Numbered from the stretch's first letter, positions 49,637-62,190 are shown. The stretch is DNA of 64,000 nucleotides from Epiperipatus broadwayi (GCA_028023455.1 JAQFVV010012511.1:2106165-2170164), one strand, 5' to 3'. A program made the numbers and translations. Notes: a model not told the origin generated them from the letters alone.

Positions 49637-49812
49637 TGTTAATATTTAAGCTTAATTGATTGATGTTGCTCTAAATCACAGAATGAAGTCTATCTATTAT
49701 TGTAATTTATATACAGAATAAATAATCTGTAATCACTATTTAACTACTTAGAGAATCAAGGCAGTACCCCAGTTTTTAAAAACATCAATCAACTAAGCTT
49801 AAATATCAACAA
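49637..49812. repeat. Inverted repeat, 32-bp arms
   Basis: TTGTTAATATTTAAGCTTAA...GATGTT (49637-49668) is mirrored by AACATC...CTTAAATATCAACAA (49781-49812) with two or three mismatches and a 112-bp loop. It may be the ends of a small MITE. Confidence 0.6.
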
Positions 49813-51036
49813 AGCTAAAAAATAGACGTCGTTCACTTTATTCATCTTTGTTTATTTTCCAAACAGTTTTTTTTTTCAATATCTTACAGTTTAAAATTAA
49901 ATATTTAATACCCTCCCTCTTATCATCATATTAATAAAATCTTCAAAACAAATTTTTATCTTATTATTGCTTTATTTTCATCAAATAACAAACTGTTTAT
50001 AATCATCTTTTTATATTTTATGCACTTTTTATTTTTATATAGCACTAAAATATGTTTATACATATTGATTGTCTTTAATTTTTTTTCTAATAAGTTTATT
50101 TATATTTTTTCTGTTACTGTTAATTTGTATTCTACTCTTTGAACATTAATTTCATTTTTCACATAAATATATAGAATTAAATTCACCATCTATTAACTTT
50201 GCATGTTGTAAAATTTTTTTAGCCCAATATAGTATTGTGCTCTTCAAGTAATTAAATTAAACACTATTTCTCTGATTTATTTTTATTTATATATTTAGCC
50301 TTCCAAACATTATACATTTTCTTTTAATTTCCTTCATTAAAAAAAGTCTACCTCCATTTCTTTTCTAATAATCTCATTTGCTGTCCACAATTCACCCTTC
50401 AATGCTTAGTTATTTTATTTCCAAATTTTCTGAGTTTTCTGGCCAATTTGAAATGTTTTTATTTTTATATGTTAAAGCAAATACTTCTTTTCAAATTATT
50501 CTACTAACAATTTGTTATATGTGAAATAAGTAAGATTTTAAATCAATTTTATTTTACTTTTTGCTTTAAATCTCACCTCTAATTCCAATCTGTTTATATA
50601 ATTTCTTAGTTCATTTAACAAAGTTCCTAATTATCCGTGTTTTCAATTTTTCATGACAAATACACACATATTCTATTTTTTAGTTATATTTGCACATTTA
50701 CCAATGATTTTCATTTTCTCCTTTTAAATGTAATTTTCTATTGCTGCTCTACTGTCTGATAAAAAAGTAATATCTTTTGTACTATTTTTAAAATATACCA
50801 TATTAATTGTTTTCTACATCTGTTTCAGTTTTTGATCTTAACCTTTTTTTAAGAAACAAAAGAAGTATTAATGATGATAGTAAACCTTTAATAATTTTTA
50901 GTGATTCCAAATCTCTTCTCATAGTTCTCTGCATTCTATTTCTATTATCTTATTTTTAGAATTTTTTTTATATATAAATGTGCTATAAATATTTTGTTTT
51001 AAGATATTTCTATCAATTCAAGAATAATTTTCTACT
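49813..51036. other. Pyrimidine-rich AT stretch
   Basis: From about 49.85 to 50.95 kb the + strand is strongly T/C-biased with few G, and many 'tttctttt' and 'cctcc' runs. No coding or repeat signature is visible. 51.6-52.05 kb is similar. Confidence 0.4.
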
Positions 51037-51046
51037 ATATGTAATA

Positions 51047-51270
51047 TAAAACAGCGGTGCCACTCAGTGCAAGCCAGAGTAATCAATAAATGCCAGAAGA
51101 CTTGTGCATAAAATCCCTATCTAATGCCTACTCATCTAATGTCCCCATACTAGTTTCTGGCTTGTGGCCTTTGTCAGTGAATGGTACTACTGTATGAAGA
51201 GTTTTGCCAGTTTTAATAATAGTTATGAGCAAGCATAAAAAATGGTGATTGTGTAATGTTTAGTGGTTTA
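51047..51270 (+). mobile_element. Palindromic retroposon, copy 3 (central deletion)
   Basis: Contains the family's left arm from 'cagcggtgccactcagtgcaagccagagtaatcaa' to 'ggcctttgtcagtga', then jumps to the outer right arm 'atggtactactgtatgaagagttttgcc' and the 3' tail 'aataatagttatgagcaagcataaaaaatggtgatt...agtggttta'. The centre and most of the right arm are missing. It is flanked by ATATGTAAT(A) at 51037-51046 and ATATGTAAT(G) at 51271-51280, a 9-bp exact target duplication. Confidence 0.68.
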
Positions 51271-51329
51271 ATATGTAATGTAAATCCACTCCAGGATTTT
51301 ATATTCTTCAATCTGAGACTTCCTTTAAT

Positions 51330-51440
51330 TTTTATGCTCTGTGTGGTTTAGTGAAGTGATAGATGATCAGACTCTTGAATATAAGGACTTTGGATCAATT
51401 CCAATTCAAGCACTTGTAAACTCCCAAGCAATAAAATCAT
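51330..51440 (+). mobile_element. Possible tRNA-derived SINE
   Basis: 'TGGTTTAGTGA' (51344-51354) is one base off an A box and 'GATCAATTCC' (51393-51402) fits the B box exactly. Their 38-bp gap is within the tRNA-gene range. After the head comes 'aagcacttgtaaactcccaagcaat'. It sits about 60 bp after palindromic retroposon copy 3. A functional tRNA is unlikely because no acceptor-stem pairing is evident. Confidence 0.45.
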
Positions 51441-54400
51441 TAATTATTATTAATATTTAATATTTGTTACTATAAATGAAGTATTTTAAAAAAGTATGAA
51501 ATTATTCCTATTTGTAAATGATGCATTGAGACAAGAGTACTCCACTATTTATATAATATTTTATTATCAATATTTTTTAATTAAATATTTATTTTAAATT
51601 AATGCTTGAATATCTTTTCACATCTATAAACATTTCATTTTTATACCATTTATTTTTTTACCTTTGCTTTTTTTAGATGTATATATTGCTCTATTAAATA
51701 CTGAATCATTCACTATCCACTTCTATTTTCTCTAATAATATAGATTCATTAACTAACTTTCTATCACAATTCAATGAGTATTTTTTTAGTTTTATAGTCT
51801 CAAAACCTCTTTTTTTATATTTAACAAAACAACAGCTTTCCCCCCTCTTTCTAATATATCTACAAACATTTTCACAACTCTCTCATCCGACATTCTTAAT
51901 TTTCTCAGTTAACTTCTTATTCAATTCATTTATTTTTGGCTATTTTTCTTAAATAATTATTCCGTTTAATTTTTATTTTATATTTTCCAATTTATTTCTT
52001 AACAGCCATTTTATATTCCCTATATTTCTGCTTTTATTATTATTATTGGTAATAGCAGTAGTAGTGGTATTTCTAAATAAATATTTATTTGCAATATAAG
52101 TTTTGACTGCATTGACTTTTGGGGTCCTAATTTCTTTTTAACCCCAAAAAACAAAGTTTAGACTAATATTATAGAAGATGCAACTGTGCGCTAATGGTTT
52201 TTTCTTATTATCCTTCAATCATAGATGATGATAAATTAATGAATAAAAAAATCGATTTATTATTACAATATTTAACTTTTTATAACAATTGTATTCATTA
52301 GATAAACATACGAATAAACAACTGATTAAAAACTTTTATTTGATAAACAAAGTATTATTGCATAGAATAGAATATCCACAGTTCTGCACTAAATAGTGAT
52401 TTTTCTACATATCACAAGTCCTTATTCTTCATATTTGATTGGTTCCAGAAAAAAATGCATAAAAATTAATTTGGGAATCAAATTTCCATAGGAATAATAT
52501 TAATAACGTTTAATCAGTAGCCTGGTATGACGTCACTGCACTATTTATATATATGAATGGAAAATGCACTTTATAAATTCATAAATATTTATACTATTTT
52601 ATATTGTACATGCATTTATTTAAGAATACAAAGTTATTAAATAAATAAGCACAAAAATTAACCTTTTATGTGAAAAAGAAATAAATTATGAAGTATTAGT
52701 TAACATTTACTCAAAGAAAGTTAAATATTTGTTTGACAAGAAAAAGGCAATAATACAGTCTTATCTCCACGCCCTCCAATTCTTCCATTTACTTTCGTGT
52801 TTAAAATCGCTCTTCTTTAACAATAAGTTAGATATTATTTCCCAAATAACTGATTCGTATACTTGCAGTACAATATCTTTTAGTCAAAAAGAGCTATTTT
52901 TTTTAAAAAAAAAATCCTTACTATCATCTTTTGCCTTTTAGTGCTTTAAACTGGGTAAGAAATTTTTTTTTGTCTTTTGGCTGATATTTAAAAATTGTTT
53001 TGTAATATAATTTTCTCAGCCAAAATAAATTTATTTCATTAAATTTCTTCCAATTTAGCTTTTTAAAAAAATCATTATTTAAAAAGAAAAAGAAATTGCT
53101 TTGATTTAATTTGTTTAGCAAAAGAAATATATCTTTTTCATTTAAATTTTCATTAACTTTTTATTTCCATAATGATTTTATTTTACAGTTTTAAATACAG
53201 TCATTTCACTTTAAATGGTTATTGAATATTTTTATCATAAATTCTAATGCCCTCTCCATGCCTGAATAATATTTAAAAATTATCTTGGTAATTTTTTGTT
53301 ATGCATACTTTTTAAGCTTAATTTGAAATGGTTTATTTTGTATGGTTTCTATCTATGAAGCTTCTATTTTATGAAGTAATCATGATTGTGCAAAAAAAAC
53401 CATAATGAAGATGTGAAGAATAAAGTTCTCTGTGTCAAGAAGCTGAAATAAATTGTGTTAAAGTGATGGCAAGCAATAGTAAATAGTATTGGTTATAATC
53501 TACTCATATCTTAATCATATTTTGTTAGTTAGTTAATTTAATCTGTTTTCAGCAAAATAACTCAACATTCATACAAATTTGTGTATTTATTTTTTGCATC
53601 AATAATTAGACAGTAGGATTGCTAATTGTAATTTGTCATTATTTCTGTTCCTTTTAATATAGTGTATTTCAGCAGCTGCAATTTGATTATCTGCATGCAC
53701 TAACATCAGTTTTTTGACTGACTGCAACTGCATTTTTAATAAGTTATAATTTTTTTGTATGCATGATACATAAATAATTTTTTGGCAGGTAATTGATATT
53801 CTGAATAACAAAAAAAAAGTGATGAAATTATTTTGGAAGATAAAAATATAAAATTGAGAAGAAAAACTAAGATTTTAAAATGAGTTGCAGGATAAGTTTT
53901 TTTAAAAAAACAACAAAAACAATATATATATAATGTAACGTTCCCACAGGGATGGGATGGAGCACACATTCAGGCAGTTATCATAATACCTATAGGATTT
54001 TCTACATCATGAAGTATGAGTACTTTTATAAAGACAAAATATCATATAAATGCAAATATTAAAATCTCAGGTTCTTCTTATATTTCAATCTTAGCTTAGG
54101 TTCTTAATCTAATCTCAGATTCTTCTTAAAACTTTAAATTTATATACTAGGTCTATATCTACATCTCATGATTCACTCATACCTAATACAAAAAAAAAGA
54201 TTTTGTGATAAATACTTTAACATTCTTAAATGCAATAATTTTTAAAGTTATACATTAAATATTTTGTCTTTTCCTTATGACTCTATCATAAGATATCTTA
54301 GGTAAACAAAAATGTAAATATGCAAAAATCAAGTATCTCAATACTTTAGATAACACACATGGCTAGCATTTAAAACACTTTTTACATAAGTTGAAATGTT

Positions 54401-55336
54401 TTCTTGTATGAATATTTAATTTATAACAACTATAAACACGTCTAATTTAAATATATTTAAGTATGAATTTATACCAAATACTAAAACAAGATAATGCAGC
54501 AGATAGAAAGGGTAATTTTTAAGCTACCCATTATATTACAAAATACATTTAAAATAAAAACAAATTAACGTAGTATGTATCTTATTACACTGCATGTATG
54601 AAATAAATAATAAAATAGATAAATAAATGTTATGTGGCCATTGAAATGTACTCTTTTATAAAATAATAAATGATAAAACTTTATTAAATTAGATTTTCTG
54701 GATAATGAATATAATAATGGCAATGAAAATAGAAATGTATTTAATAAATAGCAAAATATCTATTTTCATGATAATAATAATATTTAATACAATAAATATT
54801 TGCAATAAGGATTAATTTTAATCTAACAAATTGTGATAACAGAAATATTGGTATACTTTGAAATAAAACATTCCCTTCTGAAACATTCCTACAAAATTAT
54901 AATAATAGCATTTATATTATTCAAGAAGTTTTCACATTTTATTTGATACGACTCGGGATAAAATAACAGGTCACTAATATGATATTAAATATATTACAGC
55001 ACCTACAATGTCTAAAAATCACTTTGGAAATATACTTCTCATGGAATTATAATGTTAGTTTAATATTATGCAAAAATAATCAAAGCATAAACAATTCTAT
55101 TAATACTTATGAAAGGCGAGGAAATAGATAAGCTCAATACTTACAATTATACTAATATATTTAAAATTAAACTGTAGTAGAGCTAATAAACTAATTTCAA
55201 AGAAGAACATAACTTAAAATATTCTCACATATTAAAAATGCACATGAATACTAAGTTATAAGCAAAGTGTATTATGGAAAATATATGAATGGACACCTGA
55301 TAACTTGACCTGGCAGTGCTGAAACAAGTAAGCCAT

Positions 55337-55337
<1 letters not shown>
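51441..55337. other. AT-rich intergenic sequence
   Basis: No gene or assignable element seen. Open frames at 52729-52941, 52924-53121, 53599-53811 and 53736-53969 have low-complexity composition and no recognisable motif. Confidence 0.4.

Positions 55338-55418
<81 letters not shown>
55338..55418. repeat. (CT)n microsatellite, 81 bp, uninterrupted
   Basis: Pure CT repeats. The two - strand frames through it (Arg-Glu repeats) are artefacts of the tract. Confidence 0.97.
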
Positions 55419-55420
<2 letters not shown>

Positions 55421-58004
55421 GGAGAGGCTTAACACATACAAAAGCAGTAAAAATATTCACATGAAAATGCCTAAATTGATACTGTCTCCATGAAGCATAT
55501 CAATTAATAACTACATAAGGCATGAATTTGATGATAATAATAATAATAGATAAATAATCAACTTACACATTCATAAGCAAAATAACACATTATTTAGTTT
55601 ATCACTATATGTAAAGTGACACACAAAGATTGCATAACAATATCAAAGATTACAATTTTATAAACTATCAAATATTACACACTGATTTCTATATATTTCA
55701 TTCATAATTATATGTCAAATATAAAAAGCTGTTTTTACTTTGGATACAATAATACATTCTATTATACTAGAAAACTCTTAATAATTTATGCTCTTAAAAT
55801 AAAACATTTTTATCTAGATGTTTTCTTACCAAATACATTAATGCATATAAATTATCATTAATATACTTTATCATATTATAAATAATAAAATATGCATAAG
55901 TTATAAAACTATAATTCAGAATTATATATCAAATTTATGAAAACAAAGATATACACTACATTTGTTTACCCATTTTTAAATTAAGGATTAAAAAATTCTT
56001 TCATTTTAAAATGAAATTAATCCTTTTAATTTAGGAGTCCTTTAGATAAATATACACAAACAAACAGTTCAGAGCAGGAATTTCTTGACAGAAATTGTCC
56101 ACAATTAAAATATAAACTTGAAAAGATATGAGCCAAGATCAGCTATAGTAAGGCTGACAACAAATCAGCAACAAGCAGTTCCGTTATAAAATTACACATT
56201 ATTTTGATAATATTAAAGCATGAAGTGAATTTTGTATTACTTCTTTAACAGCAATAAAAATATACTTTTAATCAATAGATAGGCAAATTTTAGATGAAGA
56301 AATTACAATAACAATAAAGTATTTTATTTGTATTAGCAAAAAAACAAACACAATGTCTTTTTTAAAATATTACTAAAGTTGATTCAGATGACATTATTCT
56401 TCATTATAATTATATAAAGCAGTTTAAAATCATTGTATTTTATCTTATTTTTAAACTGGCAATACTTTTAAAACAACTCATCATTGCAATCCTTTTTGGT
56501 TTAATAAAGATATAATGGTTTTCTCACTTATTTCTAATAAGTTAAGAGTGATTGTTTCCCATTAATTAAATTGTTCACATGAATTATTTATTTATTCTAA
56601 AGTCAGAGCTTTATCAAAATATAACAGGTAACAGCATTAATAATTAGTGTAAGTAATGCAATTAGAAGTTATTTGATTAAATATTATTTAAATGATTTAA
56701 TAGTGAAAAGTTCAAATTAACTGAAAGTCTATAAATAGAGCATATTTTGATGTCTTATCAGTTTCCAATAACTTTTCTTATTCAAAATGCTTTATATTTT
56801 TTTTAAAATAAATGATATAGTTTTTTGCATCTTCCAGTGATTTATTATTTTATGAATGATGGAGCTTTACCTAGATAACTTTAACTTCTTACCCTGACAT
56901 TTAAATGGCTAAAAAATAAGTACTTAAAAATGAGCAGAAAACTTTTTAAAACTGATTAAGTAAAGTAATAAAGATAATGTGTTAATGTTAATGGTGTATT
57001 TTTATTTTAAGATTTTTCCTTTTTATGTGTGTGTGCTATTTTTACTGCAGTGTGTACCACATGGTATGATTCAAGAAATCTGGTTTGAGTATTAGGGTGG
57101 GGTTTTAACATTAGCATATTTTAACCTCTTTTAATTGCAAGATTGTTTATTTATAGAATTAACATTGAACTTACTAATTAAGACTGTCTAAACACATGAT
57201 GTATAGACTTATAATTAACACAAAATTAATTTTATTAACTTTATTTAATTACCAAATAAACCATTTATTTAACTTTAATAAAAATTATTTGCTTACTTTA
57301 AAACAATCATATTTAATTAAAAATAAACACTTTTTTCATTTTAAGAGTTTTTTAAAATTGTCATTATTTAAAGTACTCTTTTAAAAAATATATTCCTTTT
57401 GATAATCCATTTTAAATTTTTTAACATATATACACAAACATTTGCAACATATATACCAGGAAATAATCAATATTTAAAAGCAATAAATTAAACTTTATCT
57501 ACTAAAACTTAAATAAGTTAAAATAAGTTTAAATAGTTAAAACTTATTCCATCTAGTTGTCTTTAAGCTTAATGTCTTAAATTCTAACTTTAAACAGAAT
57601 TTCCATTAACTAATACCTTATGAAATACTATTTAAAATGCATCTTATTTTGAAAAATAGAAAAATAGAAAGTTTAACACAAATAAATCATACTTTATAAA
57701 CAGCAACAAAAACGTTATTTATTGCAATTAATTTAAAATACAGCACACTCTAATTTAATTCTTTATTCAGATTTAAACTGTAAAATTTAGATTTTTAAAC
57801 AAGTATTAAATAAGTTAATTGATATTATTTAGCAAATTATTATCCAAACATGTTTAACAAACTATTTTATTAATAAATTATAACACTTAGGACTTTATAT
57901 ACCTTAACAACATTGAAGTGTATTTATTATAGAGTTATGTTTATTTAAGTTTAAAATTTTTTTTAAGTATCATAAATTATATTTAATCCTTATAAGCTAA
58001 ATAT
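55419..58004. other. AT-rich intergenic sequence
   Basis: No gene or recognisable repeat seen. Confidence 0.4.
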
Positions 58005-58028
58005 AAAGTTACAATATCATCATCATCA

Positions 58029-58475
58029 TCAAGCATTATCAATCCACTGCAGGATGAAGGTCTCTCCAAGTTCAACCCATCTTTTCCTATTTTTAGCTTC
58101 TCTTCTCCACATCACCCCTGCACACTTTCTTATTGCATCCATCCATCTCACATGTGGTCTCTTTCTGGGTCTTTTACAATCTCTTGGAATCCAGTTTAAA
58201 ATTTCAATTGTACATCTATTATCATCTCTTCTAACAATATGTCCAGCCCAAGTCCACTTCAGTCTTTTAATTTTTTCAATGATGTCTGTAACACCTGTTT
58301 GTTCTCTTACCCATACATTATGTTTTTGATCCCTTTTTGTTACTTCCAACATGCATCTCTCCATACTTTTTTGAGTGGTCTGAAGTCTTTGTATTGCTCT
58401 TCTATTAAGTGTCCAAGTCTCAGATCCATAAGTAAGAACTGGCAAAACACATTTATTAAAAACCTTCCTTTTCAA
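58029..58475 (-). pseudogene. RTE LINE C-terminal domain
   Basis: Reads KVFNKCVLPVLTYGSETWTL, KRLKWTWAGHIVRRDDNR, RPRKRPHVRWMDAIRKCAGV and ends VELGETFILQWIDNA, the conserved C-terminal array of RTE LINEs. It is back in the frame of the endonuclease part. The stop lies about 11 bp before the GAT-repeat tail, so the 3' UTR is almost absent, as is common in this clade. Confidence 0.82.
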
Positions 58476-59137
58476 ATAGGCATATTTCCTTTTAGTAAGT
58501 TATTTTTACCAAAAGCACTCCAACCAAGTTTAATTCTATGATTAATTTCATCCATTATATTTCCATCTGTATTAATAATCTGACTAAGGTATTTGTAACT
58601 GTTAACTTCTTCTAACTCATCATAATCAATCTTTATTTTCATATTTTGAGAAAATCTATTAAACATTACTTTAGTCTTTTTAACATTTATCTTTAGTCCT
58701 ACTTTCCTACTTTCATCTGATAACTCCTGCAACATTTCCTGTAGCTCTAAAGCATTATTTGCAAAAACAACTACATCATCTGCAAAATCTAAATGACTTA
58801 AATAATCTCCATTTACTTTCACTCCTTTAGCTTCCCATTTTAATCCACAAAATACTTCTTGCAGCACTGCTGTAAAACGTTTTTGAGATATGGAGTCACC
58901 CTGTCTTACACCCTTTTCAATGTTGATTTTCCTACTATCATTATGTAATCTAATTGTTGCTGTTGCATTTTTATAAATATTCTTTAAAATATGACAATAT
59001 CCTGGATCTACACCTTGATGATCCAATGTTTTAATCACTGAAGAAATGTTTATAGAATCAAATGCCTTTTCATTGTCTACAAATCCTAAGCATAATGGTA
59101 ACTCATATTCATTTGTCCTTTCTATAATTTCTCTCAA
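58472..59137 (-). pseudogene. RTE LINE reverse transcriptase palm region
   Basis: Polymerase core: LGFVDNEKAFDSI carries the first catalytic Asp, KGVRQGDSISQKRFTAVLQE is motif 4, and LDFADDVVVFANN is the FADD palm with both Asp present. GLKINVKKTKVMF and VNSYKYLSQIINTDGNI follow, the standard post-palm blocks. It is shifted relative to both the 60965-59379 frame and the C-terminal frame, so a second shift lies near 58475. The region between 59379 and 59137 still shows RT blocks in broken frames. Confidence 0.82.
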
Positions 59138-59378
59138 TAGCTGGATATGATCTACTGTACTAAAACCACTTTTAAATCCAGCTTGTTCTCTTCCAGTGTT
59201 TTCTGTAGACGAGTTGTAATTATCTTAGTAAAATTTTTATATAAAACTGATAAAAGACTGATAGGTCTGTAATTTCTAATATCTTCTTTATCACCTTTTT
59301 TAAATATTAATATTAATACTGCATTCTTCCAATCATTTGGTACATCTTTATCATTTAGACATTTGGTATATAACTTTG

Positions 59379-59954
59379 CTAATTTTTTTCTATTTCTTCA
59401 CCTGCTTCTTTTAATATATCAATTATAATTCCATCATTACCTGGAGCCTTCCCTTTCTTCATAAATTTAATTGCATGTCTCACTTTCTCAATCAAAATTC
59501 TGGGCAATTCGGAAGATATAATAGGTATAGGAGACACTTGTTCTTTATTACTATATAATTCTTGATAGAAGTCTTCTACACATTTCATGATGTCACCTCT
59601 CTTTTTAGTAATAATGCCATCTTTTTTTCTTATTGCAGATATAAATTTCCTACCAATACCAAAATATTGTTTTACACTCTTTAGACTTTTATTCTCTTCT
59701 ACAGCTTTCCTTGCTAGTTCACAATTATATTTTTTTATATTATTTTCAATTCTTTTCCACACCATTTTACAAAATTCGAGATATTCAATCTTTTTTAATG
59801 CATCATTATTGTATATCCTCATATTCCTTCTTTTCTTCATAAATTCTCTAGTCTCAGTAGAAATTTTATTGGTCAATTGCTGCTTTTTTCTACCAGCTAT
59901 CTTTGTTGCAGTTTTTAAAAGTGTATCTTTTATTTTCCTATTAATGTCATTCAA
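59379..59954 (-). pseudogene. RTE LINE linker and start of RT
   Basis: Same frame as the upstream endonuclease. It contains a Lys-rich linker (KKRRNMRIYNND, then ELARKAVEENKSLKSVKQYF) and the opening RT block FMKKGKAPGNDGIIIDILKE, equivalent to KxGKAxGxDGI. It ends at 59379 after EEIEKN, where an A run on the - strand has shifted the frame. Past the shift the other frame continues with LAKLYTKCLNDKDVPNDW and NYRPISLLSVLYK. Confidence 0.8.
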
Positions 59955-60167
59955 ATCTGAATCATGTTCAAAATCTACTAATACTTAAAACCAATTTGTA
60001 AGTTCTAATTTAAATTCATTAGAATGTTTCTGAAGATTAGGAAAATCAACTATAAATATTGTTTTTCTTAATAATTTTTGTCTCTCTAGTTTTGCATTAA
60101 CATGTATCTTACATCTTACTAATCAATTATCACTTCCTGTGTTAAATTTATTAAGAACATTACAATC

Positions 60168-60965
60168 TTAGAATATGTATTTTCTGTTAGGCAAAATATA
60201 ATCCAATTTTGCTGTACCTTCGTTTGAATGCTTCCATGTCCATTTCCTTTTAACATTTTTTTCAAAAAAAGAATTCATAATATAAAGTTTTTCTTTTTCT
60301 GCAAACTCCACAAGTCTATTTCCTCTCTCATTCCTATTACCATAACCAAAATTACCTACAGTATTTTCATCTTTCATTTGTTTACAAATTCTAGCATTAA
60401 AGTCTCCCATAACAATTTTAAAATGTTGTTTATTCTGATCAAAAGCCTTTTGTACATCCATATAAAAATCTTCTATAACTTCATCACTATGAGAACTTGT
60501 TGGGGCATAAACCTGAATTATTTGCATTTTGTATATGCTATTAAGTTGTAAAACTAATCTTGCCACTCTATCTGATACATCATCAATCTCCACAATGTTA
60601 TTCTTCCATTTTTTATTTATAATGAATCCTACTCCACTTGTATTTCCAATATTTGTGCCTTTATAGTAGAGTATATGTCCACTTTTTAAATCAATTGTTT
60701 TTTTACCTTTTCTTCTAACTTCACAAATTCCAATAATGTCCCATTTAATATAAGACAGTTCTTCTCGTAACTCTTGCAATCTTCCTTCACTTGAACGTGA
60801 TCTGCAGTTGTAAGTACCTAAATAAAAAGTTGTCATCAAATGGCAGCCTGAGTCCGCAATCAGGGGATTCTTAGCACCCTCCACATTCGGCCACCAAACG
60901 CTGCCTTGGTTGGTGACTTTACAGCCTCCTGGGAATAAGGGCCATGATTTATTTTTGTCTGTCAT
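60168..60965 (-). pseudogene. RTE LINE endonuclease domain
   Basis: APE-type endonuclease that nicks target DNA for target-primed reverse transcription. From an ATG at 60965: residues 50-60 give YLGTYNCRSRS, then WDIIGICEVRRKGK (catalytic Glu), VIIQVYAPTS-like IIQVYAPTSSHS, FKIVMGDFNARI (GDFN) and AKLDYILPNRK. A stop at 60168-60170 replaces the codon after YIF. The same frame continues downstream with DCNVLNKFN and further stops, so the protein is truncated by point mutation rather than rearrangement. Confidence 0.82.
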
Positions 60966-61227
60966 GATTGTATATATTGGAAAAAAATATTCTTAAACTC
61001 AGAGGTAAAAAGCCAATAAACTCACCACGCTGGCTAATGCGTGTTGGTGTGCAGCCCATCCATGTTCGTATACTATATGAATAATCACATAGTAATAACA
61101 GCTGCAATGACAATAACGTATGGAGTGGACATTAGGAATTTGCCCTGCTCAGTTCCTTTAAGGCCTCCAAGAGGAATCAAAGGGTCTCCTTTCAGTTAAT
61201 AGCAAACTCCTTTCTGCAGTCAAAGTT

Positions 61228-61230
<3 letters not shown>

Positions 61231-61296
<66 letters not shown>
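61231..61296. repeat. (TA)n microsatellite between RTE and mariner
   Basis: A ~66-bp pure TA tract. It abuts the RTE target duplication on one side and the mariner end on the other. The Ile-Tyr repeat frame across it is an artefact. Confidence 0.95.
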
Positions 61297-61299
<3 letters not shown>

Positions 61300-62190
61300 G
61301 GAGTACCCAAAAATAACTGGAATTTTATAATGTTTATTTTTAAGTGTTATAAATTTAATCTCTTTCAAATGATTAGCCATTTAATGCAATACACCAGTAT
61401 AAATGTATTTTTCATTTTTCAAAGAAGTCCAGAAGTACTTGAAAAGAGGTACCTTTTAATGTCTCTGTAATTTTTTCCTCCACTACTAAGTCCACACAAG
61501 AAAAAAATTAAGATATTTTGTCATTTGAGAAATTAAAAAGAAATCACAAGAAATGAGATCAAGCAAACAAGGCTGATAGATAGCTGGATCATGCTGAATT
61601 TAATTAAAAAGTGTTGTACACTCATGGCTTTGAGTGATTATACTTCGTGGGGATTAAACTTGCACTCTTTTCTTTGTCATAAAACAGGATGTTTACCTTT
61701 TATTGCATCATGTAAATGTTTCAGAACTTGTAGATAAAATGTCTGACCATTATGAACTACATTTGGGGAAAAAATGCTGTTTGTGTCAAAAAAAAACCAG
61801 CATTGTTTTAACTTTGGACTTCACTTGTGCCGTTTTTTAAGAATATGGTAAATTTAATATTTCAATTAAACCACCATAAAATTGTGTTTTTATTAGATCA
61901 GCTTTTTGTAATTTATTTCAAGCATTACAACTTTTTTCCTTGTCATTTTCTGTAAACAAAAACAGATTTTCATATTGTCGATCTTTTCAGTCATTATAAA
62001 AAAAATTGATAAAAATGCAAAATACACTTTACAAAACAATGTTTATGTGGCTCCATGACTTCACACAGCAATATCATTTGGCATATTGATGCAGAAGGGT
62101 CCCTGCAAGAAGTATATAACAGGTGAAGGATATACTACAACAGGCATACAAACCAAAGAGCAATTCCAATTATTTTTGGGCTATCCCTCA
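61296..62190 (-). mobile_element. Decayed mariner (Tc1/mariner) element
   Basis: The ends are inverted repeats: TGCAGGAGTACCCAAAAATA on the left and TGAGGGATAGCCCAAAAATA reading inward from the right, each followed by a shared TGGAATT-like segment. TA flanks both sides (61294-61295, 62191-62192), the mariner target. At 895 bp it is somewhat short of a full mariner. On the - strand broken transposase frames include GQTFYLQVLKHLHDAIKGK (about 61690-61750), matching the mariner GQTVN..Y..VL.RLR.A...K block, and SVQHFLIKFSMIQLS (about 61580-61625), matching the stretch after the HHDNAPAH motif, itself unrecognisable here. Inactive. Confidence 0.78.

Larger units (their letters stand above)
58018..61221 (-). 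mobile_element. RTE-type LINE, near full length, 13-bp target duplication
   Basis: The exact direct repeat AAAGTTACAATAT (58005-58017 and 61222-61234) flanks the element. The 3' end on the - strand is a short (GAT)n tail next to 58018, and the 5' leader lies at about 60966-61221. The 3.2-kb span covers endonuclease to C-terminus, so it is close to full length. The coding frame is broken by stops and two frameshifts. Fragments of the same family lie at 28261-29170 and 35500-35850. Confidence 0.87.

Noticed and set aside
51344-51410. Functional tRNA gene
   Set aside because: A- and B-box spacing fits, but no acceptor stem or anticodon arm could be paired; a SINE head is more likely.
55256-55460. 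Two - strand frames with long Arg-Glu repeats
   Set aside because: They are translations of the (CT)n microsatellite.
61192-61380. - strand frame with an Ile-Tyr repeat
   Set aside because: It runs through the (TA)n tract and into mariner sequence and has no coding character of its own.
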